Below, one piece after another: positions 7,576 through 14,170 of a stretch of DNA of 16,066 nt (positions are counted from its first letter, which is position 1; every line of letters begins with the position of its first letter). Source of the DNA: Novosphingobium sp. (GTDB lineage Bacteria > Pseudomonadota > Alphaproteobacteria > Sphingomonadales > Sphingomonadaceae); the NCBI GenBank assembly GCA_030830245.1, contig JAURNJ010000175.1:1-16066 (forward strand). Reading direction: 5' to 3'. The notes beneath the pieces are model-generated. The model did not search any database. It was not told the origin of the DNA and worked only from the letters and a program-made list of their open reading frames with translations. Both the position numbers and the translations under genes were made by a program.

Positions 7576-7649
7576 TCATTTCTGCGTTCGGCCCCTTTTA
7601 TCGCGACACAAAAGCCCCTATCGGAAATTGCAGAGGGAGCCGAAAGATT

Positions 7650-8750
7650 ATGGCGAGCATCGCCGAAACCAGCCTTGATTTTGCCCATGTCGCGCATCCT
7701 TCGCCAACCCCGGCAGAGCGGCGCGCGACAGTGCTTGCCGATCCCGGATTCGGAATTGCCTTCTCCGATCACATGGTGACCATCGAATGGAGCGAGGAGC
7801 GCGGCTGGCACGACGCAAAAGTCGGCCCCTATGGCCCGATCACGCTCGATCCGGCAACGGCGGTGCTCCACTATGCCCAGGAAGTTTTCGAAGGGCTGAA
7901 GGCCTATCGCCACGGCGACGGCAGCATCGCCCTGTTCCGTCCGGAGGCCAACGCCGCGCGTTTCAACGCCTCGGCCCGCCGCCTCGCCATGCCCGAATTG
8001 CCCGAGGAACTGTTCCTTGAATCGGTGCGCCAACTGGTGCTGACCGATCGTGACTGGTTCCCGACGATCGAGGGTGGCTCGCTATACCTGCGGCCCTTCA
8101 TGTTCGCCACCGAAGCCTTCCTCGGCGTGCGCCCGGCCAAGCAATTCAAATACATGGTCATCGCCAGCCCGGCAGGGGACTATTTCAAGTCAGGGGCGCC
8201 TGCCGTCTCGATCTGGATCTCGGACTATTCGCGCGCGGCACCCGGCGGGACCGGTGCGGCCAAGTGCGGCGGCAACTATGCTGCCAGCCTCGTGCCCCAG
8301 GCCGAAGCGATTGCGCGCGGCCACGATCAGGTCGTGTTCCTCGATGCCGCAGAGCGCAAGTGGATCGAGGAACTCGGCGGCATGAACCTCTATTTCGCCT
8401 TCGACGACGGCTCGCTGATCACCCCGCCGCTCAGCGGCACGATCCTGCCCGGCATCACCCGCGACAGCCTGTTGACCCTTGCCCGCGAGGAAGGGCTGAC
8501 CGTTCGCGAGGAACGCTATTCGATCGACCAGTGGGAGGCCGATACCCGCTCAGGCAGGCTGGTCGAATGTTTTGCCTGCGGCACGGCTGCGGTGGTGACC
8601 TCCGTTGGCAAGGTCGAAGGCCGTGAACATGCCTTCACGGTCGGCTCGGGCGGTCCGGGTCAACTGACGATGAAGCTGAAGGACCGGCTGGTTTCGATCC
8701 AGCGCGGCACCGCGCCCGATACGCACGGCTGGGTGAAGAAAATCGCCTGA
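7650..8750 (+). CDS. ilvE: branched-chain-amino-acid aminotransferase
   Basis: PLP enzyme of fold type IV that transfers an amino group between glutamate and the 2-keto acids of leucine, isoleucine and valine, the last step of their synthesis. The 366-aa length and sequence fit the longer BCAT2-like subgroup: GPITLDPATAVLHYAQEVFEGLKAYR (about 62-87), SLYLRPFMFATEAFLGV, the Schiff-base lysine K205 in GTGAAKCGGNYAAS, EELGGMNLYF, and TPPLSGTILPGITRDSLL near the cofactor phosphate. The RBS GAGGGAG lies about ten bases before ATG 7650. Upstream is the structured leader with an 18-codon ORF. The gene ends two bases before the end of the convergent SDR gene, so the two transcripts must overlap or stop face to face. 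Confidence 0.95.
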   Translation: MASIAETSLDFAHVAHPSPTPAERRATVLADPGFGIAFSDHMVTIEWSEERGWHDAKVGPYGPITLDPATAVLHYAQEVFEGLKAYRHGDGSIALFRPEANAARFNASARRLAMPELPEELFLESVRQLVLTDRDWFPTIEGGSLYLRPFMFATEAFLGVRPAKQFKYMVIASPAGDYFKSGAPAVSIWISDYSRAAPGGTGAAKCGGNYAASLVPQAEAIARGHDQVVFLDAAERKWIEELGGMNLYFAFDDGSLITPPLSGTILPGITRDSLLTLAREEGLTVREERYSIDQWEADTRSGRLVECFACGTAAVVTSVGKVEGREHAFTVGSGGPGQLTMKLKDRLVSIQRGTAPDTHGWVKKIA

Positions 8751-8752
8751 GG

Positions 8753-9595
8753 TCAGGATTCATCCAGGCTGTATTCATCCACCAGCGGGCCGGGCACATG
8801 GCTGTGCCCGTGCTCGTCGGTAAAGCTGTATTCCGCGCCCAGTTCGGCCGCCCAGAAGTACTTGCCGCTCTTGGCCATGACTCCGGGGTCGCTCGCCAGC
8901 GCCACAACCGCACGGCCGCTGTAGCGCATGGTTTCCTGATGCTCGGCATCGGCGGTGTGGCCGTTGGGCCAGACCGAGGCAACCGCCACGCTATGATCCT
9001 TGAGGTCGAGCGCCATGTCGCGCGTCTGGCGCTCTGTCGCCGATTTGCCGACGCCATAGATCACATTGTAGCGATAGCGCACCGATCCGCGCCCAGTGAC
9101 ATTGACGATCAACGGAGTGCATCCCTGCTGCGCCGCCGTCTCGATCATCAGCGGGGCGGCATGGCGGCTGGCGTAATAGGCTGAGCGTGCCCCCAAATCG
9201 ACGACGCTCTCCCACACGCTGGACGGACACTCCCAGAAGCGCTTCCCAATAAAGGGTCCGAGTTGGCCCGCCGAAAACACGCTGTTGACCAGCACGTCCA
9301 GCCGTCCTTCATCGCGCCTTATCCGTTCAAATATTTCCGCTAGCACGGCATCGTCGGTGGCATCGCAGGCGACGGCAACGCCCTGCCCGCCGAGCGCCTC
9401 GATCTCGGCAACCGTCTCCTCGAGCGAGCCGCTGCGTTCGCCGGTTCCCGCGCGCAAGGTGCGCCCGAGGCAATAGACTCTGGCCCCTGCCGCGCCGAGT
9501 TCTACCGCGATGCCATGGCCCGCGCCGCGCGTCGCTCCGGCAACCAAGGCGACCTTGCCTTCGAGCACCCTGCCCAGTCCCGCCGCGCCGCTCAT
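8753..9595 (-). CDS. SDR-family oxidoreductase, DHRS1-like
   Basis: A 280-aa NAD(P)-dependent short-chain dehydrogenase. The cofactor motif reads GATRGAGHG (20-28), with a basic CLGR end to strand 2 that suggests NADP. The active site has Y180 and K184 in YGVGK. The catalytic serine position (13 before the tyrosine) is Thr167 in NVTGRG, and the usual NNAG is replaced by VNSVFSAG (103-110). The layout NVxYGVGK resembles eukaryotic DHRS1 and its bacterial relatives. The start ATG overlaps the stop of the upstream HCCA isomerase-like gene by 4 bases (ATGA at 9592-9595), so it is the last gene of a four-gene minus-strand operon. Substrate is unknown; in this setting it may oxidise or reduce an intermediate of glutathione-linked catabolism. 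Confidence 0.87.
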   Translation of the reverse strand: MSGAAGLGRVLEGKVALVAGATRGAGHGIAVELGAAGARVYCLGRTLRAGTGERSGSLEETVAEIEALGGQGVAVACDATDDAVLAEIFERIRRDEGRLDVLVNSVFSAGQLGPFIGKRFWECPSSVWESVVDLGARSAYYASRHAAPLMIETAAQQGCTPLIVNVTGRGSVRYRYNVIYGVGKSATERQTRDMALDLKDHSVAVASVWPNGHTADAEHQETMRYSGRAVVALASDPGVMAKSGKYFWAAELGAEYSFTDEHGHSHVPGPLVDEYSLDES

Positions 9596-10206
9596 TGTGC
9601 TTCTCCCAACAACCTTGCCCTCACCAGCGGCAGCTGGTCGTTGCCGAAATACATGTGTTCCTTGTCAACGAAGATCGTCGGCGATCCGAAAGCGCCCCGG
9701 GCAATGGCCTCGTCGGTATTGGTTCGCAGGCGATCCTTGACCGCCTGGCTTTGCGCCATGTCGGCCAGCGCATCGCCGTCGAGCCCCGCAGCGTCGGCGA
9801 CTGCGATGAGTTCGGCGGGATCGTCAAGATTGCGCTGGTCGCGGAAATAGGCCTCGAAGGCCGCGCGCGAGAAATGATCGAGCGCCTGCTGGTTTTCCTC
9901 CAGCACACAGCAGAATCGCATGGCATGGACCGAACGCAGCGGGTGATACGGCGACGGGAAATTCATCGGCACACCCGCATAGGCGGCCCATTCCTTAGTC
10001 CACTTGGCCAGCGCCTTCGACTTGGGCGACTGGGTATTGGCGCGGTTGGCGTAGACGCCCTCATTCACCGCATTGAACACGCCGCCGACGAGCAGGGGAC
10101 GCAAGGTCATGCCGGTGCCTGCCTCGGCAAGCACCGGGCGGATCGCATGAAATGCCATGTAGGTCCACGGCGAAGAGAGATCGTAGAAGAATTCGACGCG
10201 GTTCAT
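9592..10206 (-). CDS. 2-hydroxychromene-2-carboxylate isomerase-like protein (kappa GST/DsbA fold)
   Basis: A 204-aa thioredoxin-fold protein of the HCCA isomerase family, which in naphthalene degradation isomerises 2-hydroxychromene-2-carboxylate using glutathione. The N-terminus VEFFYDLSSPWTYMAFHAI carries the catalytic serine pair S11-S12 where DsbA would have CxxC. A helical insertion follows (about 50-150), then RGAFGSPTIFVDKEHMYFGNDQLPLV, the cis-proline strand (GSPT) typical of the fold. Both ends overlap neighbours by 4 bases: its ATG overlaps the stop of the YfcG-like gene and its stop overlaps the SDR start, so translation is coupled. Members occur in many hydrophobe-degradation clusters without acting on HCCA, so only the fold and glutathione use are inferred. 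Confidence 0.88.
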   Translation of the reverse strand: MNRVEFFYDLSSPWTYMAFHAIRPVLAEAGTGMTLRPLLVGGVFNAVNEGVYANRANTQSPKSKALAKWTKEWAAYAGVPMNFPSPYHPLRSVHAMRFCCVLEENQQALDHFSRAAFEAYFRDQRNLDDPAELIAVADAAGLDGDALADMAQSQAVKDRLRTNTDEAIARGAFGSPTIFVDKEHMYFGNDQLPLVRARLLGEAQ

Positions 10207-10892
10207 GGTTTCACTCCAAACAGGTTGCGGCGCGCTTCATCGGTGAACTGGCCACTCGACGTCATGCCGGCGCGCATCAGGTCCATGCCCCGCCGCAAGG
10301 CAGGGCGCTGCTTCAGTCGCTCATACCAATTCTTGACGTTCGGGAAATCGTCCAGCGGAATCGACTGTGCTTTCCAGGTCTGCACCCAGGGGAAGCAGGC
10401 CATGTCGGCCACGGTATACTGGTCAGCCGCCAAATATTCGCGCCCCTCCAGCCTGCGATCCATCACCCCATAGAGCCGAAGCGTCTCGTTGCGATAGCGA
10501 TCGATCGCATAAGGCAATTTTTCAGTGGCATAGAGCGCGAAGTGGCCATGCTGCCCGAGCATCGGGCCAAGGTTGGCTACCTGCCATACCAGCCATTCGA
10601 TCGCCTCGGTCCGGCCGCGCAAATCTTGCGGGAGGAACTGGCCCGTCTTGTCGCCAAGGTAGATCAGGATCGCCGCCGTCTCGAACACTGAAACGGGATC
10701 GCCGCCGCCTGCCGGGTCGGTGTCGATAATCGCCGGAATGCGCCCGTTCGGACTGATCGCGAGGAATTCGGAACTTCGCTGCTCCCCCTTGCCGAGGTCA
10801 ATCCTGTGAGCCCGGTACGGCAGGCCGCACTCCTCAAGCATGATGGAGATCTTCCAGCCGTTTGGCGTGGGCGCGGTGTAAAGTTCGATCAT
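10203..10892 (-). CDS. Nu-class glutathione transferase, YfcG-like
   Basis: A 229-aa cytosolic glutathione transferase. The N-terminal thioredoxin domain starts MIELYTAPTPNGWKISIMLEE, matching the TPNG.K motif of E. coli YfcG, then LGKGEQRSSEFLAISPNGRIPAIID and the glutathione-binding FETAAILIYLGDKTG. The helical domain contains WLVWQVANLGPMLGQHGHF and YTVADMACFPWV. YfcG-type enzymes have strong disulfide reductase activity and bind oxidised or two reduced glutathiones. Start ATG 10892 lies 13 bases after the hypothetical gene, and its stop overlaps the isomerase-like gene by 4 bases. An open frame extends to 11042 but overlaps the upstream gene. In sphingomonads Nu-class enzymes also remove glutathione from lignin beta-ether intermediates; whether this one does is unknown. 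Confidence 0.9.
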   Translation of the reverse strand: MIELYTAPTPNGWKISIMLEECGLPYRAHRIDLGKGEQRSSEFLAISPNGRIPAIIDTDPAGGGDPVSVFETAAILIYLGDKTGQFLPQDLRGRTEAIEWLVWQVANLGPMLGQHGHFALYATEKLPYAIDRYRNETLRLYGVMDRRLEGREYLAADQYTVADMACFPWVQTWKAQSIPLDDFPNVKNWYERLKQRPALRRGMDLMRAGMTSSGQFTDEARRNLFGVKP

Positions 10893-10905
10893 CGGTCGGG
10901 CGGGG

Positions 10906-11508
10906 TCAGATCTCGCCCTCCTCCACCGTGTTGAACTGAGGATGCGCGTCCTTCCACTTCGCCATCCATGCCATGCCCTCACGCGAACGTTCCAGATCGT
11001 CCGGGCGTGGGCGCAGTGCCTTGACCGCTTCGGCACGAACATCTTCTAGCACGGAGGCGTCCCATCCCTGTTGCTCGACTTCGCGCGCCTTGTCCTCCGC
11101 GCCAGCCTTGCGCAGCATCGTCGGCAGCCGCTCGCGCAGCGCGTTGATCGCCCAGTCCAGCATCGGCCCGTTGGTGTCCGGGTCATAACCCCAGACGATG
11201 TTGTGATCATTGTCCGCCAGCACATAGTGATAGTGCAGCACGTCGCCGAAGATGTCGAAGCGGACGAATTCCTTGTCGTGGGCGGAATCGAATACATGGA
11301 TGCTCGGGCCCCGGATCATGTGATCCTCGTTGCCCAGCGCGCGCGCTTCCACTCCGATCGAAACCGGCCCTGCATCGAACCAGCGGGTATGGTGTTCCAT
11401 GGGCGGGATCAGCATGAACTTGTGATACTGCCCACGCACCACCAGTTCCGCCGTGCGGTTGGACAGCGGGCGACCGCGTTCCGGGACGTACTTGAACTCG
11501 CTGCTCAT
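10906..11508 (-). CDS. conserved-looking hypothetical protein, first gene of the glutathione operon
   Basis: A 200-aa soluble protein I do not recognise, with no signal peptide or membrane segment. The N-terminal two thirds look like a beta-rich domain with many His and Asp residues: LIPPMEHHTRWFDAG (about 34-48), SIHVFDSAHDKEFVRFDIFGDVLHYHYVL (about 69-97) and NDHNIVWGYDPD. This density of His could form a metal site (cupin-like), but no standard motif is complete. The last third is helical and charged (LRERLPTMLRKAGAEDKAREVEQQ). RBS GGGAGAG lies five bases before ATG 11508. A good promoter (TTGACT-17-TGCAAT) sits directly upstream, making it the first gene of the operon with the YfcG-like, HCCA isomerase-like and SDR genes. 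Confidence 0.75.
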   Translation of the reverse strand: MSSEFKYVPERGRPLSNRTAELVVRGQYHKFMLIPPMEHHTRWFDAGPVSIGVEARALGNEDHMIRGPSIHVFDSAHDKEFVRFDIFGDVLHYHYVLADNDHNIVWGYDPDTNGPMLDWAINALRERLPTMLRKAGAEDKAREVEQQGWDASVLEDVRAEAVKALRPRPDDLERSREGMAWMAKWKDAHPQFNTVEEGEI

Positions 11509-11528
11509 CGGCGCTCTCCCTTGGCCCC

Positions 11529-11557
11529 ATTGCAGGACAGCGCCGCTGGCGAGTCAA
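11529..11557 (-). promoter_or_regulatory. sigma-70-type promoter for the minus-strand glutathione operon
   Basis: On the minus strand TTGACT (11557-11552) is followed after exactly 17 bases by TGCAAT (11534-11529), five of six and four of six matches to consensus. The predicted start near 11522 gives a leader of about 14 bases before ATG 11508. It lies in the 92-base divergent gap with yghU; no equally good plus-strand promoter is visible there. Confidence 0.55.
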
Positions 11558-11600
11558 CCGCCAATGCGTTATCGCCATGATCTAGAGAGAAGGAATCACC

Positions 11601-12452
11601 ATGGCCGATGCGACCTACACCCCGCCCAAAGTCTGGACCTGGGACCAGGAAAGCGGCGGGCGCTTTTCCAAACTCAACCGGCCGATCTCCGGCGCGACGC
11701 ACGAGACAACGCTGCCGCGCGGCGATCATCCCTTTCAGCTCTATTCGCTCGGCACGCCCAACGGCATCAAGGTGACGATCCTGTTTGAGGAGCTGCTCGC
11801 CACCGGTTACAGCGATGCCGAATACGATGCCTGGTTGATCGACATCATGCACGCCGACCAGTTCGGCTCGGGCTTCGTTGCGGTCAATCCCAACTCGAAG
11901 ATTCCCGCCCTGCTCGACTGTTCGGGACCGGAACCGTTCCGCGTGTTCGAATCGGGGGCGATCCTGCTACATCTTGCCGAAAAATTCGGCGCCTTCATTC
12001 CGTCCGCCCCGGCGGCGCGGGCGGAGTGTCTTTCCTGGCTGATGTGGCAGATGTCGACCGGGCCGATCCTGGGCGGCGGCTTCGGGCATTTCTACGCCTA
12101 TGCCCCGGAGCGCTACGAATATCCGATCAACCGCTATGCCATGGAGGCCAAGCGCAGCTTCGATGTCGCCGACAAGCGGTTGGCCGAGGCACGCTTCCTG
12201 GCGGGCGACGAATTTACCATAGCCGACATCGCCAACTATGCCTGGATGTCGATGTTCGTCCACGGCAATGCCTACAACGAGGGCGCAACTTTCCTCAGCA
12301 TTCACGAATACGAAAACGTCGGGCGCTGGGTGCGCGAGATCGACGCACGCGAAGGCGTCAAGCGCGGCCGGGTGGTCAACCTCGACGGCGAGGGCAAGAT
12401 CAAGGAGCGGCACAGCGCCGCCGACATCGATGCGGTTCTGGTCAAAGCCTGA
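11601..12452 (+). CDS. yghU: Nu-class glutathione transferase, YghU-like
   Basis: A 283-aa glutathione transferase matching E. coli YghU along its whole length. The family-specific N-terminal arm TYTPPKVWTWDQESGGRFSKLNRPISG comes first. The thioredoxin domain follows with LYSLGTPNGIKVTILFEELLA, VNPNSKIPALLD and FESGAILLHLAEKFG, then the helical domain with GGGFGHFYAYAPE and FTIADIANYAW, and the C-terminal extension VKRGRVVNLDGEGKIKERHSAADI. These enzymes bind two glutathiones and reduce disulfides and peroxides. Sphingomonad relatives (GSTNu) release aromatic units from glutathione adducts in beta-ether lignin breakdown, an attractive but unproven role here. RBS AGAAGGA precedes ATG 11601. 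Divergent from the YfcG-like operon, so two Nu-class enzymes flank one control region. A GGCGC-TAA-GCGCC hairpin (12479-12491) follows. Confidence 0.93.
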   Translation: MADATYTPPKVWTWDQESGGRFSKLNRPISGATHETTLPRGDHPFQLYSLGTPNGIKVTILFEELLATGYSDAEYDAWLIDIMHADQFGSGFVAVNPNSKIPALLDCSGPEPFRVFESGAILLHLAEKFGAFIPSAPAARAECLSWLMWQMSTGPILGGGFGHFYAYAPERYEYPINRYAMEAKRSFDVADKRLAEARFLAGDEFTIADIANYAWMSMFVHGNAYNEGATFLSIHEYENVGRWVREIDAREGVKRGRVVNLDGEGKIKERHSAADIDAVLVKA

Positions 12453-12478
12453 CTCCGGTATTTGCAAAGCGCGCAGGA

Positions 12479-12491
12479 GGCGCTAAGCGCC
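12479..12491 (+). terminator. short hairpin after yghU, possible terminator
   Basis: GGCGC (12479-12483), TAA, GCGCC (12487-12491), a five-pair GC stem 27 bases after the yghU stop and 14 bases before the tRNA gene. No T run follows, so it may instead be part of a tRNA precursor leader. Confidence 0.3.
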
Positions 12492-12504
12492 CGCCAACGA
12501 GTGT

Positions 12505-12579
12505 TGGGGTGTCGCCAAGTGGTAAGGCACCGGCTTTTGATGCCGGCATTCGCAGGTTCGAATCCTGCCACCCCAGCCA
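12505..12579 (+). tRNA. tRNA-Gln (anticodon UUG)
   Basis: A 75-base cloverleaf including an encoded CCA end. The acceptor stem is TGGGGTG (12505-12511) with CACCCCA (12569-12575), then discriminator G and CCA. The D stem is GCC/GGC. The anticodon stem is CCGGC/GCCGG around the loop TTTTGAT (12535-12541) with anticodon TTG at 12537-12539. The T arm is GCAGG-TTCGAAT-CCTGC. It reads CAA and, by wobble, CAG. In sphingomonads glutaminyl-tRNA is usually made through Glu-tRNA(Gln) and GatCAB; that is lineage knowledge, not seen here. It lies between yghU and the oxygenase-like gene on the same strand. Confidence 0.97.
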
Positions 12580-12600
12580 TTTTCTCCCAGCATCTCCCGA

Positions 12601-12628
12601 TTGATCCGCCGCCCGCCTCTGCTAGGCT
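12601..12628 (+). promoter_or_regulatory. candidate promoter for the oxygenase-like gene cluster
   Basis: TTGATC (12601-12606) is followed after 16 bases by TAGGCT (12623-12628) within GCTAGGCT, which resembles the alphaproteobacterial housekeeping -10 (GCTANAWC-like). The start would be near 12635, about 24 bases before ATG 12659. An inverted repeat, CCCGCCT (12612-12618) with AGGCGGG (12631-12637), brackets the -10 and could be an operator or a terminator for the tRNA. Weak evidence. Confidence 0.35.
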
Positions 12629-12658
12629 GAAGGCGGGATAACAGAGGATCGATGGGGC

Positions 12659-13732
12659 ATGCTTGACCTGGAGCGGCGGCGCGAACTGGCCAGCTTGCTG
12701 AAGCCGGTATCGAAACCGGTCGAAATCGACCGGCCATTCACCGAAGAACAGAAGCGGCGCATGCTCGATGTCGTCCACGACAAGGGCGAATGGAAGCTGA
12801 TCCTCGCCCAGCATTTCGCCAATGTCGAGGAATTGCTGGCGACCTCTGCAGGCAGCTTTCCCGAAGGCTTCGTGCCCTCGCTTGACATGTTCATCACGCC
12901 GACCTTTCGCGGCCACTATGCCGACTATGGCACCGTGCTCTACCCGGAACTGCACGACTTGTTCTACAACGCGGCCTTCATCGAACATGCCAAGGCTTAC
13001 TGGAAGGCAGACTACGCCAAGCCGGAAATGATGCTGTTTAACGTCAACGGACCTTGCGCCAACCGCGACCCCGGCCACCTCGATTCGCCAAGCTTTCGCG
13101 GGGTGCGCTTTTCCAATTCACCGACATGGCTTTGTTCTGTGATGGGCAAATCCGGCCTGTTCACCGATTACATGATCAAGATGGCGCAGGTCATCACGTG
13201 GTTCAGCCATGATCCCAAAAGCGGCTTCACCTGCTGGCCCGACGGGCCAATGGAGCCGCCTGCGCGGGTGCAATCGCCGATCTACAACCGCGCGGTGGTG
13301 GTGCAGAACGAAATGATGGTCCATCGCGGCGAGCCCAACGGGCCGCTGGAGCGGCGCATGCCCGAGGGCCTCGCCTTCGACAGCGTGTTCACCGGCAGTC
13401 CGGGCGATCCGGACGGCTGGATCGTCAAGACCGGCGATCGGGTGATCGAACGCTATTACACCGATGAGCTGCGCTTCCTCGTCCACTGGTCCGCCGAAGT
13501 CTTTGCCGACTACGACGAACTCAAGAAGAACATGGACGGCACCGACAACCTGACTTTCGATCGCGTGTTCGAAACGCTGATCGCCGATGTCCGCGCGCGC
13601 GGCTTGGAAATCGAAACCCCGGTCGATCCGATGCACGATCCGGTCTTTATTCGCGCCATCAATGCCGCCTACGATTGCGGCGGGCCGACGAGCTATCCCG
13701 AGGCCGCGCCAAACCCGCGCATGGCCGCCTGA
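12659..13732 (+). CDS. uncharacterised 357-aa protein, possible Fe(II)/2-oxoglutarate oxygenase (PhyH-like)
   Basis: A soluble 357-aa protein I do not recognise by name. By eye it holds a spaced set like that of phytanoyl-CoA-hydroxylase-type oxygenases: H140-x-D142 in DPGHLDSPSFRGV, a distal H222 in MMVHRGEPNGPLERR, and R233 eleven residues later, where the 2-oxoglutarate arginine would be. The spacing (82 residues HxD to H, 11 from H to R) is close to human PHYH. The first 100 residues are helical; the region around 75-160 has the beta-rich look expected for a jelly-roll. Start ATG 12659 has GAGGATCG and GGGG just upstream; the earlier ATG at 12651 runs into a stop. It opens a plus-strand set with VOC, aldolase, ABM and SDR genes. 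It could hydroxylate a hydrophobic substrate or be a non-enzymatic cupin; function is inference. Confidence 0.75.
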   Translation: MLDLERRRELASLLKPVSKPVEIDRPFTEEQKRRMLDVVHDKGEWKLILAQHFANVEELLATSAGSFPEGFVPSLDMFITPTFRGHYADYGTVLYPELHDLFYNAAFIEHAKAYWKADYAKPEMMLFNVNGPCANRDPGHLDSPSFRGVRFSNSPTWLCSVMGKSGLFTDYMIKMAQVITWFSHDPKSGFTCWPDGPMEPPARVQSPIYNRAVVVQNEMMVHRGEPNGPLERRMPEGLAFDSVFTGSPGDPDGWIVKTGDRVIERYYTDELRFLVHWSAEVFADYDELKKNMDGTDNLTFDRVFETLIADVRARGLEIETPVDPMHDPVFIRAINAAYDCGGPTSYPEAAPNPRMAA

Positions 13733-13746
13733 GAGGAAGATTTGCG

Positions 13747-14151
13747 ATGATCGACACATCCTATGTCTTCGCCAAGACCTTCGTCGCCGATCTCGACGCG
13801 ATGGGCCGGTTCTACGCCGAAGTCTTCGGTCTGGTCGAGAACAACCGCCACACAGACGTTATGTTCGGCAGGCCGATTTCGGAGATCACCTACAAGCCGA
13901 GCGCGGGACGCGAGGTTGGCGGCCTTACCCTGATCAGTTTTCTCGACGGCAATCCGCCCGCTGCGGGTGAAGCCGTGCAGGGCTTCATCACGCAAGACCT
14001 CGATTCAGTGTGCCAGCGCGCCCTGGCAGCAGGTGGCAGCCTGGCCGAGCCGGTTCGCGAGATTCCGGGATTCGGCATCAAGGTCGCCTTCGTGCTGGAC
14101 CCGGAAGGCCATATCAACGAAGTTGTCGAGATGACCGCGCCCGCTGCGTAA
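13747..14151 (+). CDS. VOC-family (glyoxalase/dioxygenase-like) protein
   Basis: A 134-aa protein with the two beta-alpha-beta-beta-beta modules of the vicinal oxygen chelate fold: FAKTFVADLDAMGRFYAEVFGL (about 8-29) opens the first and FITQDLDSVCQRALAAGGSLAEP (about 80-101) the second, ending FVLDPEGHINEVVEMT. The C-terminal glutamate strand (NEVVE) is a usual metal ligand. The first-strand metal ligand, often His or Gln, is not obvious (YVFAKTF), so metal binding may be changed. RBS GAGAGGAAG precedes ATG 13747, 14 bases after the upstream stop, so it belongs to the same transcript as the oxygenase-like gene. The fold spans lyases, dioxygenases, epimerases and resistance proteins; the reaction cannot be assigned. 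Confidence 0.85.
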   Translation: MIDTSYVFAKTFVADLDAMGRFYAEVFGLVENNRHTDVMFGRPISEITYKPSAGREVGGLTLISFLDGNPPAAGEAVQGFITQDLDSVCQRALAAGGSLAEPVREIPGFGIKVAFVLDPEGHINEVVEMTAPAA

Positions 14152-14170
14152 TCGCTTGAGGAGAGACGCC

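Larger units (their letters stand above)
7225..7649 (+). other. 425-base non-coding region before ilvE with ordered RNA structure
   Basis: No gene longer than 18 codons is supported here. In order it holds: a GC hairpin after the lipoprotein stop (GCGGC 7234-7238 with GCCGC 7245-7249), a run of eight A (7289-7296 region), two compact hairpins (7351-7373 and 7381-7392), a maximal Shine-Dalgarno (7412-7426), an 18-codon ORF (7428-7484), a hairpin (AGCGGC 7515-7520 with GCCGCT 7528-7533) and a terminator-like hairpin (7542-7575). No convincing sigma-70 promoter was found; TTGTTG at 7309 lacks a good -10. The order resembles a small mRNA or an attenuator leader. Confidence 0.6.

Noticed and set aside
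12505..12579. tRNA-Gln as an integration site for a genomic island
   Set aside because: No integrase, no repeat of the tRNA 3' end elsewhere in the window, and no change in base composition across it.
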